From: Streptomyces sp. NBC_00464
GTDB lineage: Bacteria; Actinomycetota; Actinomycetes; Streptomycetales; Streptomycetaceae
NCBI RefSeq assembly: GCF_036013915.1
Contig: NZ_CP107899.1
Coordinates: 5,394,001 to 5,458,000 of the forward strand
Length of the DNA: 64,000 nucleotides
Reading direction: 5' to 3'
Shown here: in pieces, positions 54,301-62,510 of the stretch
Layout: every line of letters starts with the position of its first letter
How positions within the stretch are numbered: the stretch's first letter is position 1
Notes under the pieces: generated by a model
What the model was told of the DNA's origin: nothing
The model's input: only the letters and a program-made list of their open reading frames with translations
The model's database searches: none
Program-made: the position numbers and the translations under genes

Positions 54301-55429
54301 GGGCGGCGCGGCCGTCGTCGTCACGGCCACCGGTGAGGTGCACGCCCTGCCTCTGCACGGACTCTCCGAACAGGCCGCCCCGCTCGCGGACTACGCTCCG
54401 GCCTCCGGCGGTGCGCGGGATCTGGGGCCGGTGCCCGGGGCGCCCGCCGGCCCCGGTCCGGCGGCTGCTGCGGCGGTGGGCGGGACCGAACTGCGCCGCC
54501 GGCTCGACCGGTTGTGCGGCTGGGCGTGGTACGCCGCCGTGCGGCCGCTGCTGGACGCGTTCAGTGCGCCCGGCCGTCCGAACCGTCTGCCCAGGCTCGT
54601 TCTCGTACCCATGGGACGACTGGGACTCGTACCCTGGCACGCCGCCTACCGGACGGCCGACGGAGGGCGTCGTCGCTACGCGCTGCAGGACGCCGACTTC
54701 TCGTACGCCGCGTCGGCCCGGCTGCTCTGCGAGGTCGCGGCCAGGCCCGCCGCCGCGCAGGCCGGGGATGCCCTCGTCGTCGGCGATCCCACCGGGGACC
54801 TGCGGTACGCGGGAGAGGAGGCGGATGCCGTCCAGCGCCTGTTCTACCCGAGCGGGACGTTCCTGGGGCGGCGCAGCGGCGAGGCGGCGGGCGGTCCCGG
54901 GACACCGGCCGAAGTGCTCGCCTGGCTGCGGGGGAGCGGCAGCCGGAACGGGGTGCTGCATCTGGCCTGCCACGCCTCTGTGGCCGGCAACGCCCGGCGC
55001 AGTGCGGGACTCTCCCTGTACGGCGGCACCCTGTTCGCCGAGGACCTGGCCGGTGCGGCGGGCGGGACGGATTCCGGCGGTCCCGCCCTGGTGCTGCTGG
55101 CGGCGTGCCGGAGCCATGTCTCGGGACATGGGGACAACGAGGCGTTCACGCTGGCGACCGCGTTCCTGGTGGCGGGCGCCCGTTCGGTGGTGGGCTCGCT
55201 GTGGCCGGTGCCGGACGAGGCGACTTCCGTACTGATGCTCCTGACCCACCATTTCCTCCGCCGTGAAGAGGAGCCCCCCGCAAGGGCGCTGAGGAGGGCG
55301 CAGCTGTGGATGGCGGGGGTGCGGCAGCAGCCGCCCGGCGGTCTCCCGGCCGAACTGGCCGCGCGGGCGGCGCGGGTGGATCCGGACGACCTGAGCGCAT
55401 GGGCGGGATTCACGCACCTGGGCCGTTAG
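51314..55429 (+). CDS. TPR-CHAT cysteine protease, 1371 residues
   Basis: A very large protein. Residues 1 to about 1000 consist of helical repeats rich in Ala, Glu, Arg and Leu (TPR-like, e.g. DRAALEAAQEAFETAFTLA). The C-terminal 300 residues are a CHAT domain, a caspase-like protease. The dyad is H1220 in LHLACHASVAG and C1265 in LLAACRSHVSG, with PMGRLGLVPWHA upstream and GARSVVGSLWPVPDEAT downstream. ATG 51314 has GGAGAGGAAG seven bases upstream; it follows the RES gene by 21 bases, so one operon is likely. TPR-CHAT proteins are often death or defence effectors, as in gasdermin cleavage and Craspase. No gasdermin is seen here. Confidence 0.88.
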   Translation: MSPEAATAHAVAAEAAYRSYCETFESELLTRATEEFEQAFEEPGSDGDWAVWRVMFGHLRCFQYDEAPSAPLLRHTWNLLSEGLDALPDDDGEQDGTRTIAHLLLANCSALRYDASRGRSAEARTALLDEAIRRHAEAEPWARTPAEDPSSELGTLLAVHRVQGRLLLERHRLTADLRAAESAVTYHRAVLAVPPPVDELPVSWYELGLALFACGTGAPDRAALEAAQEAFETAFTLARGAEASTEPWFREAEIRLAAVHCWIWATWQDRVHGDAAIAAVDRLLAEQGSEERLEPLFRHLFATVLFEKGGRETDGAEQDRAIAMMRRLVREAPPGPDAAKTQRLLLLAGFQQTRYYHDEDPERAREAARAATLALAQDPVDPEMAGPARMLQVWGRTILDHRGLLTPEDEKAIPAVTSEEAQALVAEMAEKIGNGSLHPFQGDTHPDFPGLVDGLLGRKRKSSDFALLYGSWCGMAAGSSRARVALYLLTGFLMVDLDGAVISEERRDTLIEAMVETDKDDQVWQRRAHRAAAWALLQYEMRGRGRGTDEVAAHLELAGLGGSTGGDPDDFESGLLGMMARLHRGQADGAVDDLEAAGDIQRILRDNPAVPAHLAALIEAQQVSFQVREAVRRGDLAEVDESIVRVGAIRDGLAPDDPARSELWVFLSNMSMRREALAVQLDKPPSPLPNVPTVEELRHDSAPFPRGHRAWILGDSGASRLTVACLNGDLDVLAEALELIGEARELAEPDLRARLRYTGLLAATHDAMARMHPDSGPREAHLDLAIGFYEECYAGTGGPEQPTHSAAALGLARACRERASRRPRGASRDRQRALALGLDSLRGYTWAALLQSATAHAAQAVAQSTAEALEVASWALQEGALESAVEALEACRGLSLHAATTSRTVPHRLAAAGLDELADEWRAAGSGAGDEGVLGDVGAGDVPSALRRRVLTALRADATEAGDRLLDPPGIAAVAEALRALDRDALVYLVPQSEDGGGAAVVVTATGEVHALPLHGLSEQAAPLADYAPASGGARDLGPVPGAPAGPGPAAAAAVGGTELRRRLDRLCGWAWYAAVRPLLDAFSAPGRPNRLPRLVLVPMGRLGLVPWHAAYRTADGGRRRYALQDADFSYAASARLLCEVAARPAAAQAGDALVVGDPTGDLRYAGEEADAVQRLFYPSGTFLGRRSGEAAGGPGTPAEVLAWLRGSGSRNGVLHLACHASVAGNARRSAGLSLYGGTLFAEDLAGAAGGTDSGGPALVLLAACRSHVSGHGDNEAFTLATAFLVAGARSVVGSLWPVPDEATSVLMLLTHHFLRREEEPPARALRRAQLWMAGVRQQPPGGLPAELAARAARVDPDDLSAWAGFTHLGR

Positions 55430-57471
55430 TGGCCGTCCGGGTGCTTCGGCACGACGGTGCGCAGCGCGATCGTGCGCGACGTCCAGTGGCCGGACGGCCG
55501 GGCGGCGACCCCGTACAGGTCTCTGGAGTACGGGCCCGGCTGTGCCTGCGAGAAGCGCAGCACACCGTCCCGGTCGTCCGTCCCGGACATCCGCGAGCCG
55601 GCGGGCCGCGCTGCCCAGGCGGGCAGATGGAACGGCACCGTGTTGAGTTCGCACTCAGCGACGATGAGCTTGAGCCAGTCCCTCGCCTCTGCCCCCGGCA
55701 CCGGCGCCTGCCCCGCAGGCAGGGAGAAGTGCACGGGCTCCCCGTCCAAGGCGTGGCCGGTGTGCCCCGGTGCGATGAAGTGCCCCGGGTAGAGGGCCGT
55801 ATGACTGCCGTAGCCGTCCGACAGGTCGAGCAGCAGGCACCACAGGGCACGGTCCGGAGAGCGGTTGTGCAGACGTACGGAGAGGAGCGGCGGCTTCGGC
55901 TCATTGCGGCGGTCGACGTCCCCCGGCGCGTACGCGCAGACGATCTCGCCGCTGCCGTCCGGCACCAGGGGCCGGTCGGAGGGCGCGCCCCAGTGGCCGA
56001 TCTCGACCCTCACCAGTCCGTCGAGCGGAGACGGGCGCGGGGTCAGGTCCCGCAGCCGGTGCCAGCGCGTCAGATGGGTCAGACAGTCGGCGATCTGCCG
56101 GGCGTCCCCGGGGGCCGACAGCGGAAGGGGCGCGACGAAACGGCTGCCGTCGCGGCGCAGGACGTGGACGGCGGATCCCCGTATCGCAAGGCGGAAATGC
56201 AGGTCGCCCGCCTCCCGGGGGTCGGAAACCTGATGCAGGAGCGGAGAGGGGCCGCCGCCGGGACCGGCGGTGGCGAGCGCCTTGCGCAGGGCCTCTTCGA
56301 GGCTGCCCGCAGGCCCCGCCGCCGATGGGCCGGCGGGGTCGATCGTGACCGTGGCGGCGGGCAGGTTCAGCGCGGTGAGCGCCACCGGGTAGACCTGCTC
56401 CGGTGCCGGAATCCAGCCCACCGGATCGACCAGGGTGCGGTCCGGCAGCACTGTACGAGCGGTGAGCACCCGGCCGGGTGCCGTGGGCACGGACCCCGTG
56501 TCCGCGGCACCCGGCCGTATGCGCTCAGTCTCCGCCGGCCCTTCGTCCACCGCGGTGAACTCCGCAGCGGCGGCTCCCGCCGGGGTGTCCTCGCGCAGTC
56601 CGTGCCCGGCCCCGCAGTCGACCTCCCAGCCCGCCGCCCCGTGGCGCAGCAGATGAGCGCTGGTCCTTCTCGCGGTACCGTCCGCAAGGAACGGTGTATC
56701 TGCCGTTCCGCCCAGCCCCGGCGGGAAGAGGACCGGTTGCTGGAGGCCGCCCGAACACTGCACCCGGGCATCGGCGGCGGACAGCACCTCCCGGTAGGTG
56801 ACGCCCGCCCGAGTGTCCCGGACCACGTCGAGCACCGCACGGGTGAACACTCCGTGCCGGCGTCCCTCGAAGTAGGCCTCGTGCGCGGGCTGGTCCGCCC
56901 GGCTCGCCGCCAGCAGCAGCACCTCACCCCCGGCCGGCGGAGCGACCGGACGCGCCGGGACGGCGTCGCGCGCCGACTCGGGCGCCGTGATCGCCCACGC
57001 GCTGCTGAAGGGCGCGTACCTGGCCGTCAGCACCGTCTCGCGCGTCGCTCCGCCGGAGAAGCAGCAGTCGAGAACCGCCACGACATGGGCGCCGCGTGCG
57101 GCGACCTCGTCGAGCAGTACACGCAGCCGCTTGTCCGGCAGCAGACCGTCCGCGCAGACCAGGGCCTGGTTGTGCCCCGTCGCCTCGATCAACAGATCCG
57201 CGCCGTGGGCCCGTTGGCGGGTGCCGTGCCCGGAGAACCAGAGCAGCGCGGTGTCGCCGGGACCCGCTGCACCCAGCCGGTCCAGAATGCCGTGCTCCAC
57301 CGCCTCGACGGTCGCTTCCCGGTCCAGCAGCACGTGCACGGCCGGCTCGGGCGTGCGTCCGTCCAGCAGACGCCGGACCCCGGCGATGTCGTTGAGACAG
57401 CCGCCCAGCGACGGGGCCATGAGCGGCGGGTAGTCGTCAATGCCCACCAGGAGTGAATGAATCGTCGTCAT
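55426..57471 (-). CDS. Caspase-like peptidase (C14) with long C-terminal extension
   Basis: A 681-residue protein. Residues 1-245 form a caspase/metacaspase p20-like domain: HSLLVGIDDYPPL at the start, catalytic H82 in WFSGHGTRQRAHG and C137 in VAVLDCCFSGGATRET. The remaining 430 residues include a region with beta-rich character (HFRLAIRGSAVHVLRRDG, LLSVRLHNRSPDRALWCLLL). It is reminiscent of the DUF4384-like C-termini of bacterial caspases. It converges on the TPR-CHAT gene with a four-base overlap of their ends, and is divergent from the next block. Two cysteine proteases back to back suggest a proteolytic relay or an alternative effector. Confidence 0.85.
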   Translation of the reverse strand: MTTIHSLLVGIDDYPPLMAPSLGGCLNDIAGVRRLLDGRTPEPAVHVLLDREATVEAVEHGILDRLGAAGPGDTALLWFSGHGTRQRAHGADLLIEATGHNQALVCADGLLPDKRLRVLLDEVAARGAHVVAVLDCCFSGGATRETVLTARYAPFSSAWAITAPESARDAVPARPVAPPAGGEVLLLAASRADQPAHEAYFEGRRHGVFTRAVLDVVRDTRAGVTYREVLSAADARVQCSGGLQQPVLFPPGLGGTADTPFLADGTARRTSAHLLRHGAAGWEVDCGAGHGLREDTPAGAAAAEFTAVDEGPAETERIRPGAADTGSVPTAPGRVLTARTVLPDRTLVDPVGWIPAPEQVYPVALTALNLPAATVTIDPAGPSAAGPAGSLEEALRKALATAGPGGGPSPLLHQVSDPREAGDLHFRLAIRGSAVHVLRRDGSRFVAPLPLSAPGDARQIADCLTHLTRWHRLRDLTPRPSPLDGLVRVEIGHWGAPSDRPLVPDGSGEIVCAYAPGDVDRRNEPKPPLLSVRLHNRSPDRALWCLLLDLSDGYGSHTALYPGHFIAPGHTGHALDGEPVHFSLPAGQAPVPGAEARDWLKLIVAECELNTVPFHLPAWAARPAGSRMSGTDDRDGVLRFSQAQPGPYSRDLYGVAARPSGHWTSRTIALRTVVPKHPDGH

Positions 57472-57648
57472 ACCGGAAAGTCTGTCAGCCCGGCCGGTGC
57501 GTGATGGGTGTGTCGATGGTCGTCAACTGGCTCTATCCAGGGCGTAGATGGGGCGCGAGTGTCTCGATGGCTCGATCCGGCCGCACGATGGAGACGGGTT
57601 CAATATTCTACGGATCCGATCGACTGCGCAGCTGTGAAACGGGGGCAC
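57472..57648. promoter_or_regulatory. Divergent promoter region of the caspase and second arm
   Basis: These 177 bases separate divergent genes. A comparatively AT-rich TTCAATATTCTACGGAT (57599-57615) lies about 35 bases before the plus-strand start and could contain its -10. I could not assign a convincing promoter to the caspase gene. Confidence 0.4.
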
Positions 57649-58107
57649 ATGGCGTACATGGAGCGGCGCCGGCGACTTGACACCGTCGGTGCCCCGGACG
57701 GCCTGAACGCGATGTCCGGGGGACCGGAACCGTCCCACGCCACCGCGCACGGCCGCTACCTTCCGCGTTCGCGCGCGCTGCGCGACGCCATGGTCGCGCT
57801 GGACAGCGGAATCGACGAGGCGCAGGCCCGCCATGTCATCGACGGGATCTGCCGGGAGTACGAGTCCGTCCACGGCGGTCTGCCGCTCGGGTTCCTGGCC
57901 CGTTGCCACCTCGGGCCGCCGTTCGTCGACCACCAACTGGCCCTCGACCACACGATCGTGCGTCACTTCGCGCCCGCTGACACATTGCCGCAGCCCTTCG
58001 CCGCAGCCCGGATGCTGGCCCGTTCCGGGCGCTACGCGTACATCGAGGTCTACAGCGACGGACTCGCCATCCCGGTACTCGCGGACGGCACCTGTGTACG
58101 TCCCTGA
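57649..58107 (+). CDS. Hypothetical protein, first gene of second arm
   Basis: A 152-residue soluble protein not recognised. It has a basic start (AYMERRRRLDTVG), a helical region with LRDAMVALDSGIDEAQARHVIDG, and ends in a beta-like IEVYSDGLAIPVLADG. No membrane segment or enzyme motif is visible. ATG 57649 is preceded by a G-rich stretch; GTG 57634 and ATG 57658 are possible starts. It is 35 bases upstream of the coiled-coil protein gene on the same strand, so it probably belongs to that unit. Confidence 0.65.
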   Translation: MAYMERRRRLDTVGAPDGLNAMSGGPEPSHATAHGRYLPRSRALRDAMVALDSGIDEAQARHVIDGICREYESVHGGLPLGFLARCHLGPPFVDHQLALDHTIVRHFAPADTLPQPFAAARMLARSGRYAYIEVYSDGLAIPVLADGTCVRP

Positions 58108-58142
58108 AGGGCTGTTGGTACGGGCATGATCGGAGACTGCGA

Positions 58143-59924
58143 ATGAACGACATCGACTACACCCTCCGCCACAACGTGCAGCAGGTCGGCCACCAGGTGG
58201 AAGCACTACGCGAACACGTCGCCGAGGTGTCGGGTCAGATCGAAAACGTACGGGCCGTCCAGGAGGCGGCACGGACTGAACTCCAGCAACTGCGAGTCGA
58301 CTTCCATGAGTATGTGCGCATATCCGAGTTGACTGCCAACATCCAGCGGGCGGAAACCCGTATCGGCGCCTTCCAGGACCAGGTCGACCACGAATTCGGC
58401 CATTACAAAGGGGTGCGACGCACTGCCGTGGGCATGCTCCACGCCTTCGATCTCGGCCTGGTGACCGAGGACACCGTGCGTACGGTCAGTGAGCAGCTGA
58501 TGATCCAGACCCCCCGCTACTGGCTCGCACCCGCACTGGTCGCCCTGGCCTCCTGGTCGGCCGACGATCCGCGGTTGTGCGAGCGGAGTATTGAAGAGGC
58601 CTTCCGCCGCGCACCGGACCGCACCTCGCTCTTCTTCGCCCTGGTGCTGCGCCGTCAGAATCGGGCCGATGGCTCGGCGCGCTGGCTGCGTCACTACCTT
58701 CTGGCGCAGAATCCCCAGGAGCTGGGCAGGGAGTTCGCCGTCATCCTGGAGGCCGTCGCCCAGGGCGCCTTCGGGCCCGCGGGCCGTGATCTGCTCGGCC
58801 GGTTCCTTGACCGGTGGCAGGGGATGATGGCGGACGGAGTCGAGCACGGGGAGACGCAGGACGCGCAGACCCGGCGGTGGCGCACGGAGATCGACTCTCT
58901 GCGAGCGCCGTCCGCGGCGTCGGAGTTCCCCCAGCTGGCCGCCCTGTCTCCGCAGTGGCCCGCCCTCGACTCGGTGCTGTCCGGAGCCCGAACCCAGCAG
59001 CGGCTGCTCGACAAGTACCGCACCATTCTGAGTCACCGGTCCGCGCCCGCACAGCGCATGGAGGACGCCGTCGACGACATCCTCGACCTGCTGGTGTCGG
59101 AGTACGACGACGAGGAGCTGCCCCTGCGCCGCGAACTCGCCTTCAACCGGGCCGTCGTCGCACACGGGGGTGACCTTCCTGCCGCCACCGCGGCCATGAG
59201 CGCCGACGTGGCCGTGCACTCGGCGACGGTCGACATTCTGACGCTCCAGACGGCCGCCGCGCTCACTCCGGCGGCGATCGGCGTCTCGGAGGACACCAGG
59301 CGGCTGGCCGTCGGTGCCTGCCGGGAGTGGTTCTTCCGCGCGCACACCCAGTTCAGCCGTGACTACCGGCTCGCCGTCCCGCAGGACGTGGAGGCCCAGT
59401 TCCACACCGATCACACCGTGGGCGCGCAGAACTTCCGTCTGCCGCTATGGACCGGCTCGTTCCTCCGGCCGCTGGCGGAGCTGGAGGAATCCCTCGCCGC
59501 TCACTGGGACCGCCACACTGCGGGATATGTGCAGTCGCTCGGATACCCGCTCCTGCGGAAGTCCGTACCGGCCCTGCTCGTGGTGGTCGGCATCCTGCTG
59601 GGCGTGGGGCAGTTCAGTGTCCGGGCTGCCCTGATCGCAGGGGCGGTCGTCGGCCTGGGGTGGGGGCTGCGCATGTACCTGCACGCGCGCGCCGCTCTAC
59701 GACTTCAGCAGCAGGCCCGCGAACTGCTCGGACACGCGAAGGCCGACTCCCTGCTCCGGCTCCGTGCGACCTCGGCCGAACTGTCCGACTGGAACGCGCG
59801 ATACGAGGCCGAGGACGCGGTGGAGACGGCCTGCGCCGAGCTGATCGCCGCGCTCGGCACCACGACCGACAACGGCTCACCGTTCGGTGGACGTGTCGTC
59901 TCGGGAGAGGGCCCACAGGTATGA
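58143..59924 (+). CDS. Coiled-coil membrane protein, 593 residues
   Basis: A protein not recognised as a known family. Residues about 1-85 are a long amphipathic coiled coil (QQVGHQVEALREHVAEVSGQ, IENVRAVQEAARTELQQL). A long helical middle follows. Near residues 475-515 two close hydrophobic segments (ALLVVVGILLGVGQF and ALIAGAVVGLGWGLRMYL) form a helical hairpin through the membrane. A second coiled region closes the protein. ATG 58143 has GGAG seven bases upstream; its stop overlaps the next start (ATGA). The layout, cytoplasmic helical body plus membrane hairpin, would suit a membrane sensor or effector of the cluster. Confidence 0.75.
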   Translation: MNDIDYTLRHNVQQVGHQVEALREHVAEVSGQIENVRAVQEAARTELQQLRVDFHEYVRISELTANIQRAETRIGAFQDQVDHEFGHYKGVRRTAVGMLHAFDLGLVTEDTVRTVSEQLMIQTPRYWLAPALVALASWSADDPRLCERSIEEAFRRAPDRTSLFFALVLRRQNRADGSARWLRHYLLAQNPQELGREFAVILEAVAQGAFGPAGRDLLGRFLDRWQGMMADGVEHGETQDAQTRRWRTEIDSLRAPSAASEFPQLAALSPQWPALDSVLSGARTQQRLLDKYRTILSHRSAPAQRMEDAVDDILDLLVSEYDDEELPLRRELAFNRAVVAHGGDLPAATAAMSADVAVHSATVDILTLQTAAALTPAAIGVSEDTRRLAVGACREWFFRAHTQFSRDYRLAVPQDVEAQFHTDHTVGAQNFRLPLWTGSFLRPLAELEESLAAHWDRHTAGYVQSLGYPLLRKSVPALLVVVGILLGVGQFSVRAALIAGAVVGLGWGLRMYLHARAALRLQQQARELLGHAKADSLLRLRATSAELSDWNARYEAEDAVETACAELIAALGTTTDNGSPFGGRVVSGEGPQV

Positions 59925-60154
59925 CACCGGATGAGGCGACGACGGACGGCTCCGGCGCCACCCGGCACCGCCCGCCCTGGGCGGAACCCGGCCCGGAAGA
60001 CGGTGGCGCGCCGTGGGCGGCCACCGCCGCCCGCCCGGCGGGGCGACGGGCAACGCAGCGTGTGCGTCGTGTGGTCGAGGGGCTGCCGGAGTGGGACCCG
60101 ATGCCACCCGGCGAGAGCCTCGTGCGCCGGCCCGGCACTGGGGAAGGAACGTGA
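59921..60154 (+). CDS. Small Pro/Arg-rich hypothetical protein
   Basis: A 77-residue protein starting MTPDEATTDGSG, rich in Pro, Gly, Arg and Ala and probably disordered. Four-base overlaps at both ends (ATGA with the coiled-coil gene and GTGA with the next) support that it is translated. The C-terminal part (VRRVVEGLPEWDPMPPGE) may fold on a partner. Function unknown. Confidence 0.6.
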   Translation: MTPDEATTDGSGATRHRPPWAEPGPEDGGAPWAATAARPAGRRATQRVRRVVEGLPEWDPMPPGESLVRRPGTGEGT

Positions 60155-60786
60155 CCGGATTCTGGGGCGACGGTGGGCCCTACGCATCCTGGGGGCGAGC
60201 CTTGCGGGCGTGGGCGGGGGAAGAGTCCGCGGACCTGGCCGCACTGCCGCCGCTGAGGCGCGAGGAGTTCGCCGCGGAAACGTGGCAGCGCTTCATCCGT
60301 CAGGTCCTGGATGCCGTCGACACGAGGCTCCTGGCGTGGGCGCGCCGCTTCAAGGACGCGTACCAGGAAGCTGAGGACGAGTTCTCGGCCGGCCGGGAAC
60401 TCACCCAGGCCAGAGCCGGGCTGCGGTCCATCCGCACGCTGGTGGACCACCCCGGGCTGCCGCACGAACTCCACTGTGCCCTCGATGAGTTGTTCGCCCA
60501 GCACATCCGCTCGCTGCAAAGCCAGCTGGAGCACTCACTGGAACAGCTGACACGTTCCGGCACCGATCCGGCATGGGTGGAGCTGCGACTGCGAACCCTG
60601 CGCGACAACGCCTTCACCGCGATGCTCGATGCCCCTCCTGCCCCGTCCCCCGAACGGCCCTCCCGCTTCTCGCGACTGCGCAGGCCCCGGCGGTCCCCCG
60701 CATCCATGGAGGCCGGCCCCCGGACCGCGGATCACTGGTCGACGGACCCGGGCACAGCGCCGGGACGTCGCATCGTGCCGGACTGA
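60151..60786 (+). CDS. Hypothetical helical protein
   Basis: A 211-residue protein not recognised. It begins VTGFWGDGGPYASWGRALRAW and is mostly helical to about residue 160 (WQRFIRQVLDAVDTRLLAWARR, QSQLEHSLEQLTRSG), then basic and disordered. No catalytic motif or membrane segment. GTG 60151 follows GGAAGGA and overlaps the preceding stop. The next gene, the AAA ATPase, starts 100 bases later on the same strand. Confidence 0.65.
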   Translation: MTGFWGDGGPYASWGRALRAWAGEESADLAALPPLRREEFAAETWQRFIRQVLDAVDTRLLAWARRFKDAYQEAEDEFSAGRELTQARAGLRSIRTLVDHPGLPHELHCALDELFAQHIRSLQSQLEHSLEQLTRSGTDPAWVELRLRTLRDNAFTAMLDAPPAPSPERPSRFSRLRRPRRSPASMEAGPRTADHWSTDPGTAPGRRIVPD

Positions 60787-60886
60787 GCACGCAAGTCCGG
60801 GCACCCGTACGACGCGCTCGCCGCCCCTCACACGGGCGTGTCTCCCCTCCTCCCTCCGTTCCCTCCCCACTACTCCGAAGGCCGGT

Positions 60887-62455
60887 ATGCCGAACTACGC
60901 CGAGAGCCTGGTCCACCTCGACAGTTACGTCTCCGCCCGGGTACCGGTGATCACGCTCCGCACGGCCGAACAGCAGCGTGCCCTGCGACTGCTCCGCGAG
61001 GCCGCAGGCCGGCCGAGCCGCAGCAACATGCCGTTCTGGATCTACACCAGGGCGACCGGGCTGCGCGACCTGCGCACCCATGCGGCCGTTCACGACGACC
61101 GGTCGCTGACCGGGGCCATGGAATTCGCCGCCTCGCAGTTCGCCGCACGGGCCAATGCCACCCTGATTCTCGTCGACCCGCACGACGTCTCCTCGGACAC
61201 ACCGGCCGTCCGTCACATCGCGGAGCTGGCCCGCCTTGCGGAGAACAACATGGGCAGCGTTGCCCTGGTGTCCGACACCCCGGTGTGGAGCGGACTCCAG
61301 CGACTGGGGATGGGCCTGATGCTCGACCTGCCGGACGCGGAGGAGATGTACGGGATTCTCAGCGGATTCCTCACCGATCACCGGGGCCGCTTCCCGATCG
61401 AGTGGGACGAGGACGATGCCCGTCGCGCTGCCGAGTTCCTTTCGGGTGCCACCGAGTCGGAGTGCGTCAACCTCATGGCGACCGTCGCGGCGAAGGGATC
61501 CGTACGGAAGGAGGACGTGCTGGCTCTGGCCCAGGCGAAGGACCAGATCTTCAGCGACATCAGCGGGCTCGAACGCGTCCACCTCAAGGATGCCGACTAC
61601 CGGGTCGGCGGGCTGACCAGCCTGAGGTCCTGGCTGCGGCGACGGAACCAGCTGATCCATTCCGACCTGCGGCATACGAACCTGCGCCCGCCCCGCGGGG
61701 TCCTGCTCGTGGGGGTACCCGGCTGCGGCAAGTCCCTGTCGGCCAAAGCGGTGGCGCAGGAGTGGCAGCTTCCCCTCTACCGGCTCGACATGGCGAGCAT
61801 CCATGGAAAGTACTGGGGCGAGTCCGAGGGCAACATGCGGGCCGCGCTGGAGACCGCCGACCGTGTGGCGCCCTGCGTGCTGTGGATCGACGAGATCGAG
61901 AAGGGGCTGGCCGGGGGCGCCGGAGAAGTGACAGGGGTGGGCCAGCGGGTCATCGGGCACTTCCTGTTCTGGCTCCAGGAGTCGCAGTCCAGATCGTTCG
62001 TGGTGGCTACCGCCAACGACGTACGCAGCCTGCCGCCCGAGCTGCTGCGCAAGGGGCGTTTCGACGAGCTGTTCTTCGTCGACCTGCCCGATCCCGAGGA
62101 CCGCAAGGAGATCATCGAACTGTATTTCGGCCGCTATCTGGGCCAGGCCCCGGAGCCTGCAGAGCTGGAGCGGCTGGTCGATCTGTCCGAGGGTTTCGCC
62201 GGCTCCGACATCGAATCGGCCCTGCACGACGTGGGTGCCGAGGCGCTGCTGGACGGCGGGGTGGAGAATCTGAGGCCGTCCTTCGTCCAGGACACCTTCG
62301 CCAATACGGTTCCGATGATCAGGGTCAATCCGGAGCGGATCGAAGAGATCCGCGCCTGGGGCCGGGAGCGGGCGGTGCCTGCTGGGCGCGCCCCTCTCGC
62401 CTCGACACCGGGTGCCGCGGGCGCGGGCCGCCGCATTCTGCTGATGGGCGACTGA
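60887..62455 (+). CDS. AAA ATPase, Ycf46-like
   Basis: A 522-residue ATPase. The N-terminal 240 residues ([31 protein letters not shown]) resemble the N-domain of Ycf46-type AAA proteins. The AAA module follows with Walker [13 protein letters not shown] (K282), Walker [11 protein letters not shown] (D335, E336), sensor [21 protein letters not shown] and [18 protein letters not shown] 60887 has GAAGG five bases upstream. It closes the cluster and could act as a remodelling motor or switch for the coiled-coil or protease proteins; this role is inference. Ycf46 relatives are otherwise known from cyanobacteria and plastids. Confidence 0.88.
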   Translation: MPNYAESLVHLDSYVSARVPVITLRTAEQQRALRLLREAAGRPSRSNMPFWIYTRATGLRDLRTHAAVHDDRSLTGAMEFAASQFAARANATLILVDPHDVSSDTPAVRHIAELARLAENNMGSVALVSDTPVWSGLQRLGMGLMLDLPDAEEMYGILSGFLTDHRGRFPIEWDEDDARRAAEFLSGATESECVNLMATVAAKGSVRKEDVLALAQAKDQIFSDISGLERVHLKDADYRVGGLTSLRSWLRRRNQLIHSDLRHTNLRPPRGVLLVGVPGCGKSLSAKAVAQEWQLPLYRLDMASIHGKYWGESEGNMRAALETADRVAPCVLWIDEIEKGLAGGAGEVTGVGQRVIGHFLFWLQESQSRSFVVATANDVRSLPPELLRKGRFDELFFVDLPDPEDRKEIIELYFGRYLGQAPEPAELERLVDLSEGFAGSDIESALHDVGAEALLDGGVENLRPSFVQDTFANTVPMIRVNPERIEEIRAWGRERAVPAGRAPLASTPGAAGAGRRILLMGD

Positions 62456-62510
62456 ACCCGGCGGCGCCGGCTCGATCCACTCCCGCCGGAACCGGTCGTT
62501 ACCATTCCCC

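Noticed and set aside
51638..55654. Open frame of 1338 codons antisense to the TPR-CHAT gene
   Set aside because: The forward frame has intact CHAT motifs and a ribosome binding site; the reverse is Arg/Gly/Gln-rich noise.
57498..57526. TTGACG on the minus strand as -35 of the caspase gene promoter
   Set aside because: No acceptable -10 at 16-19 bp spacing.
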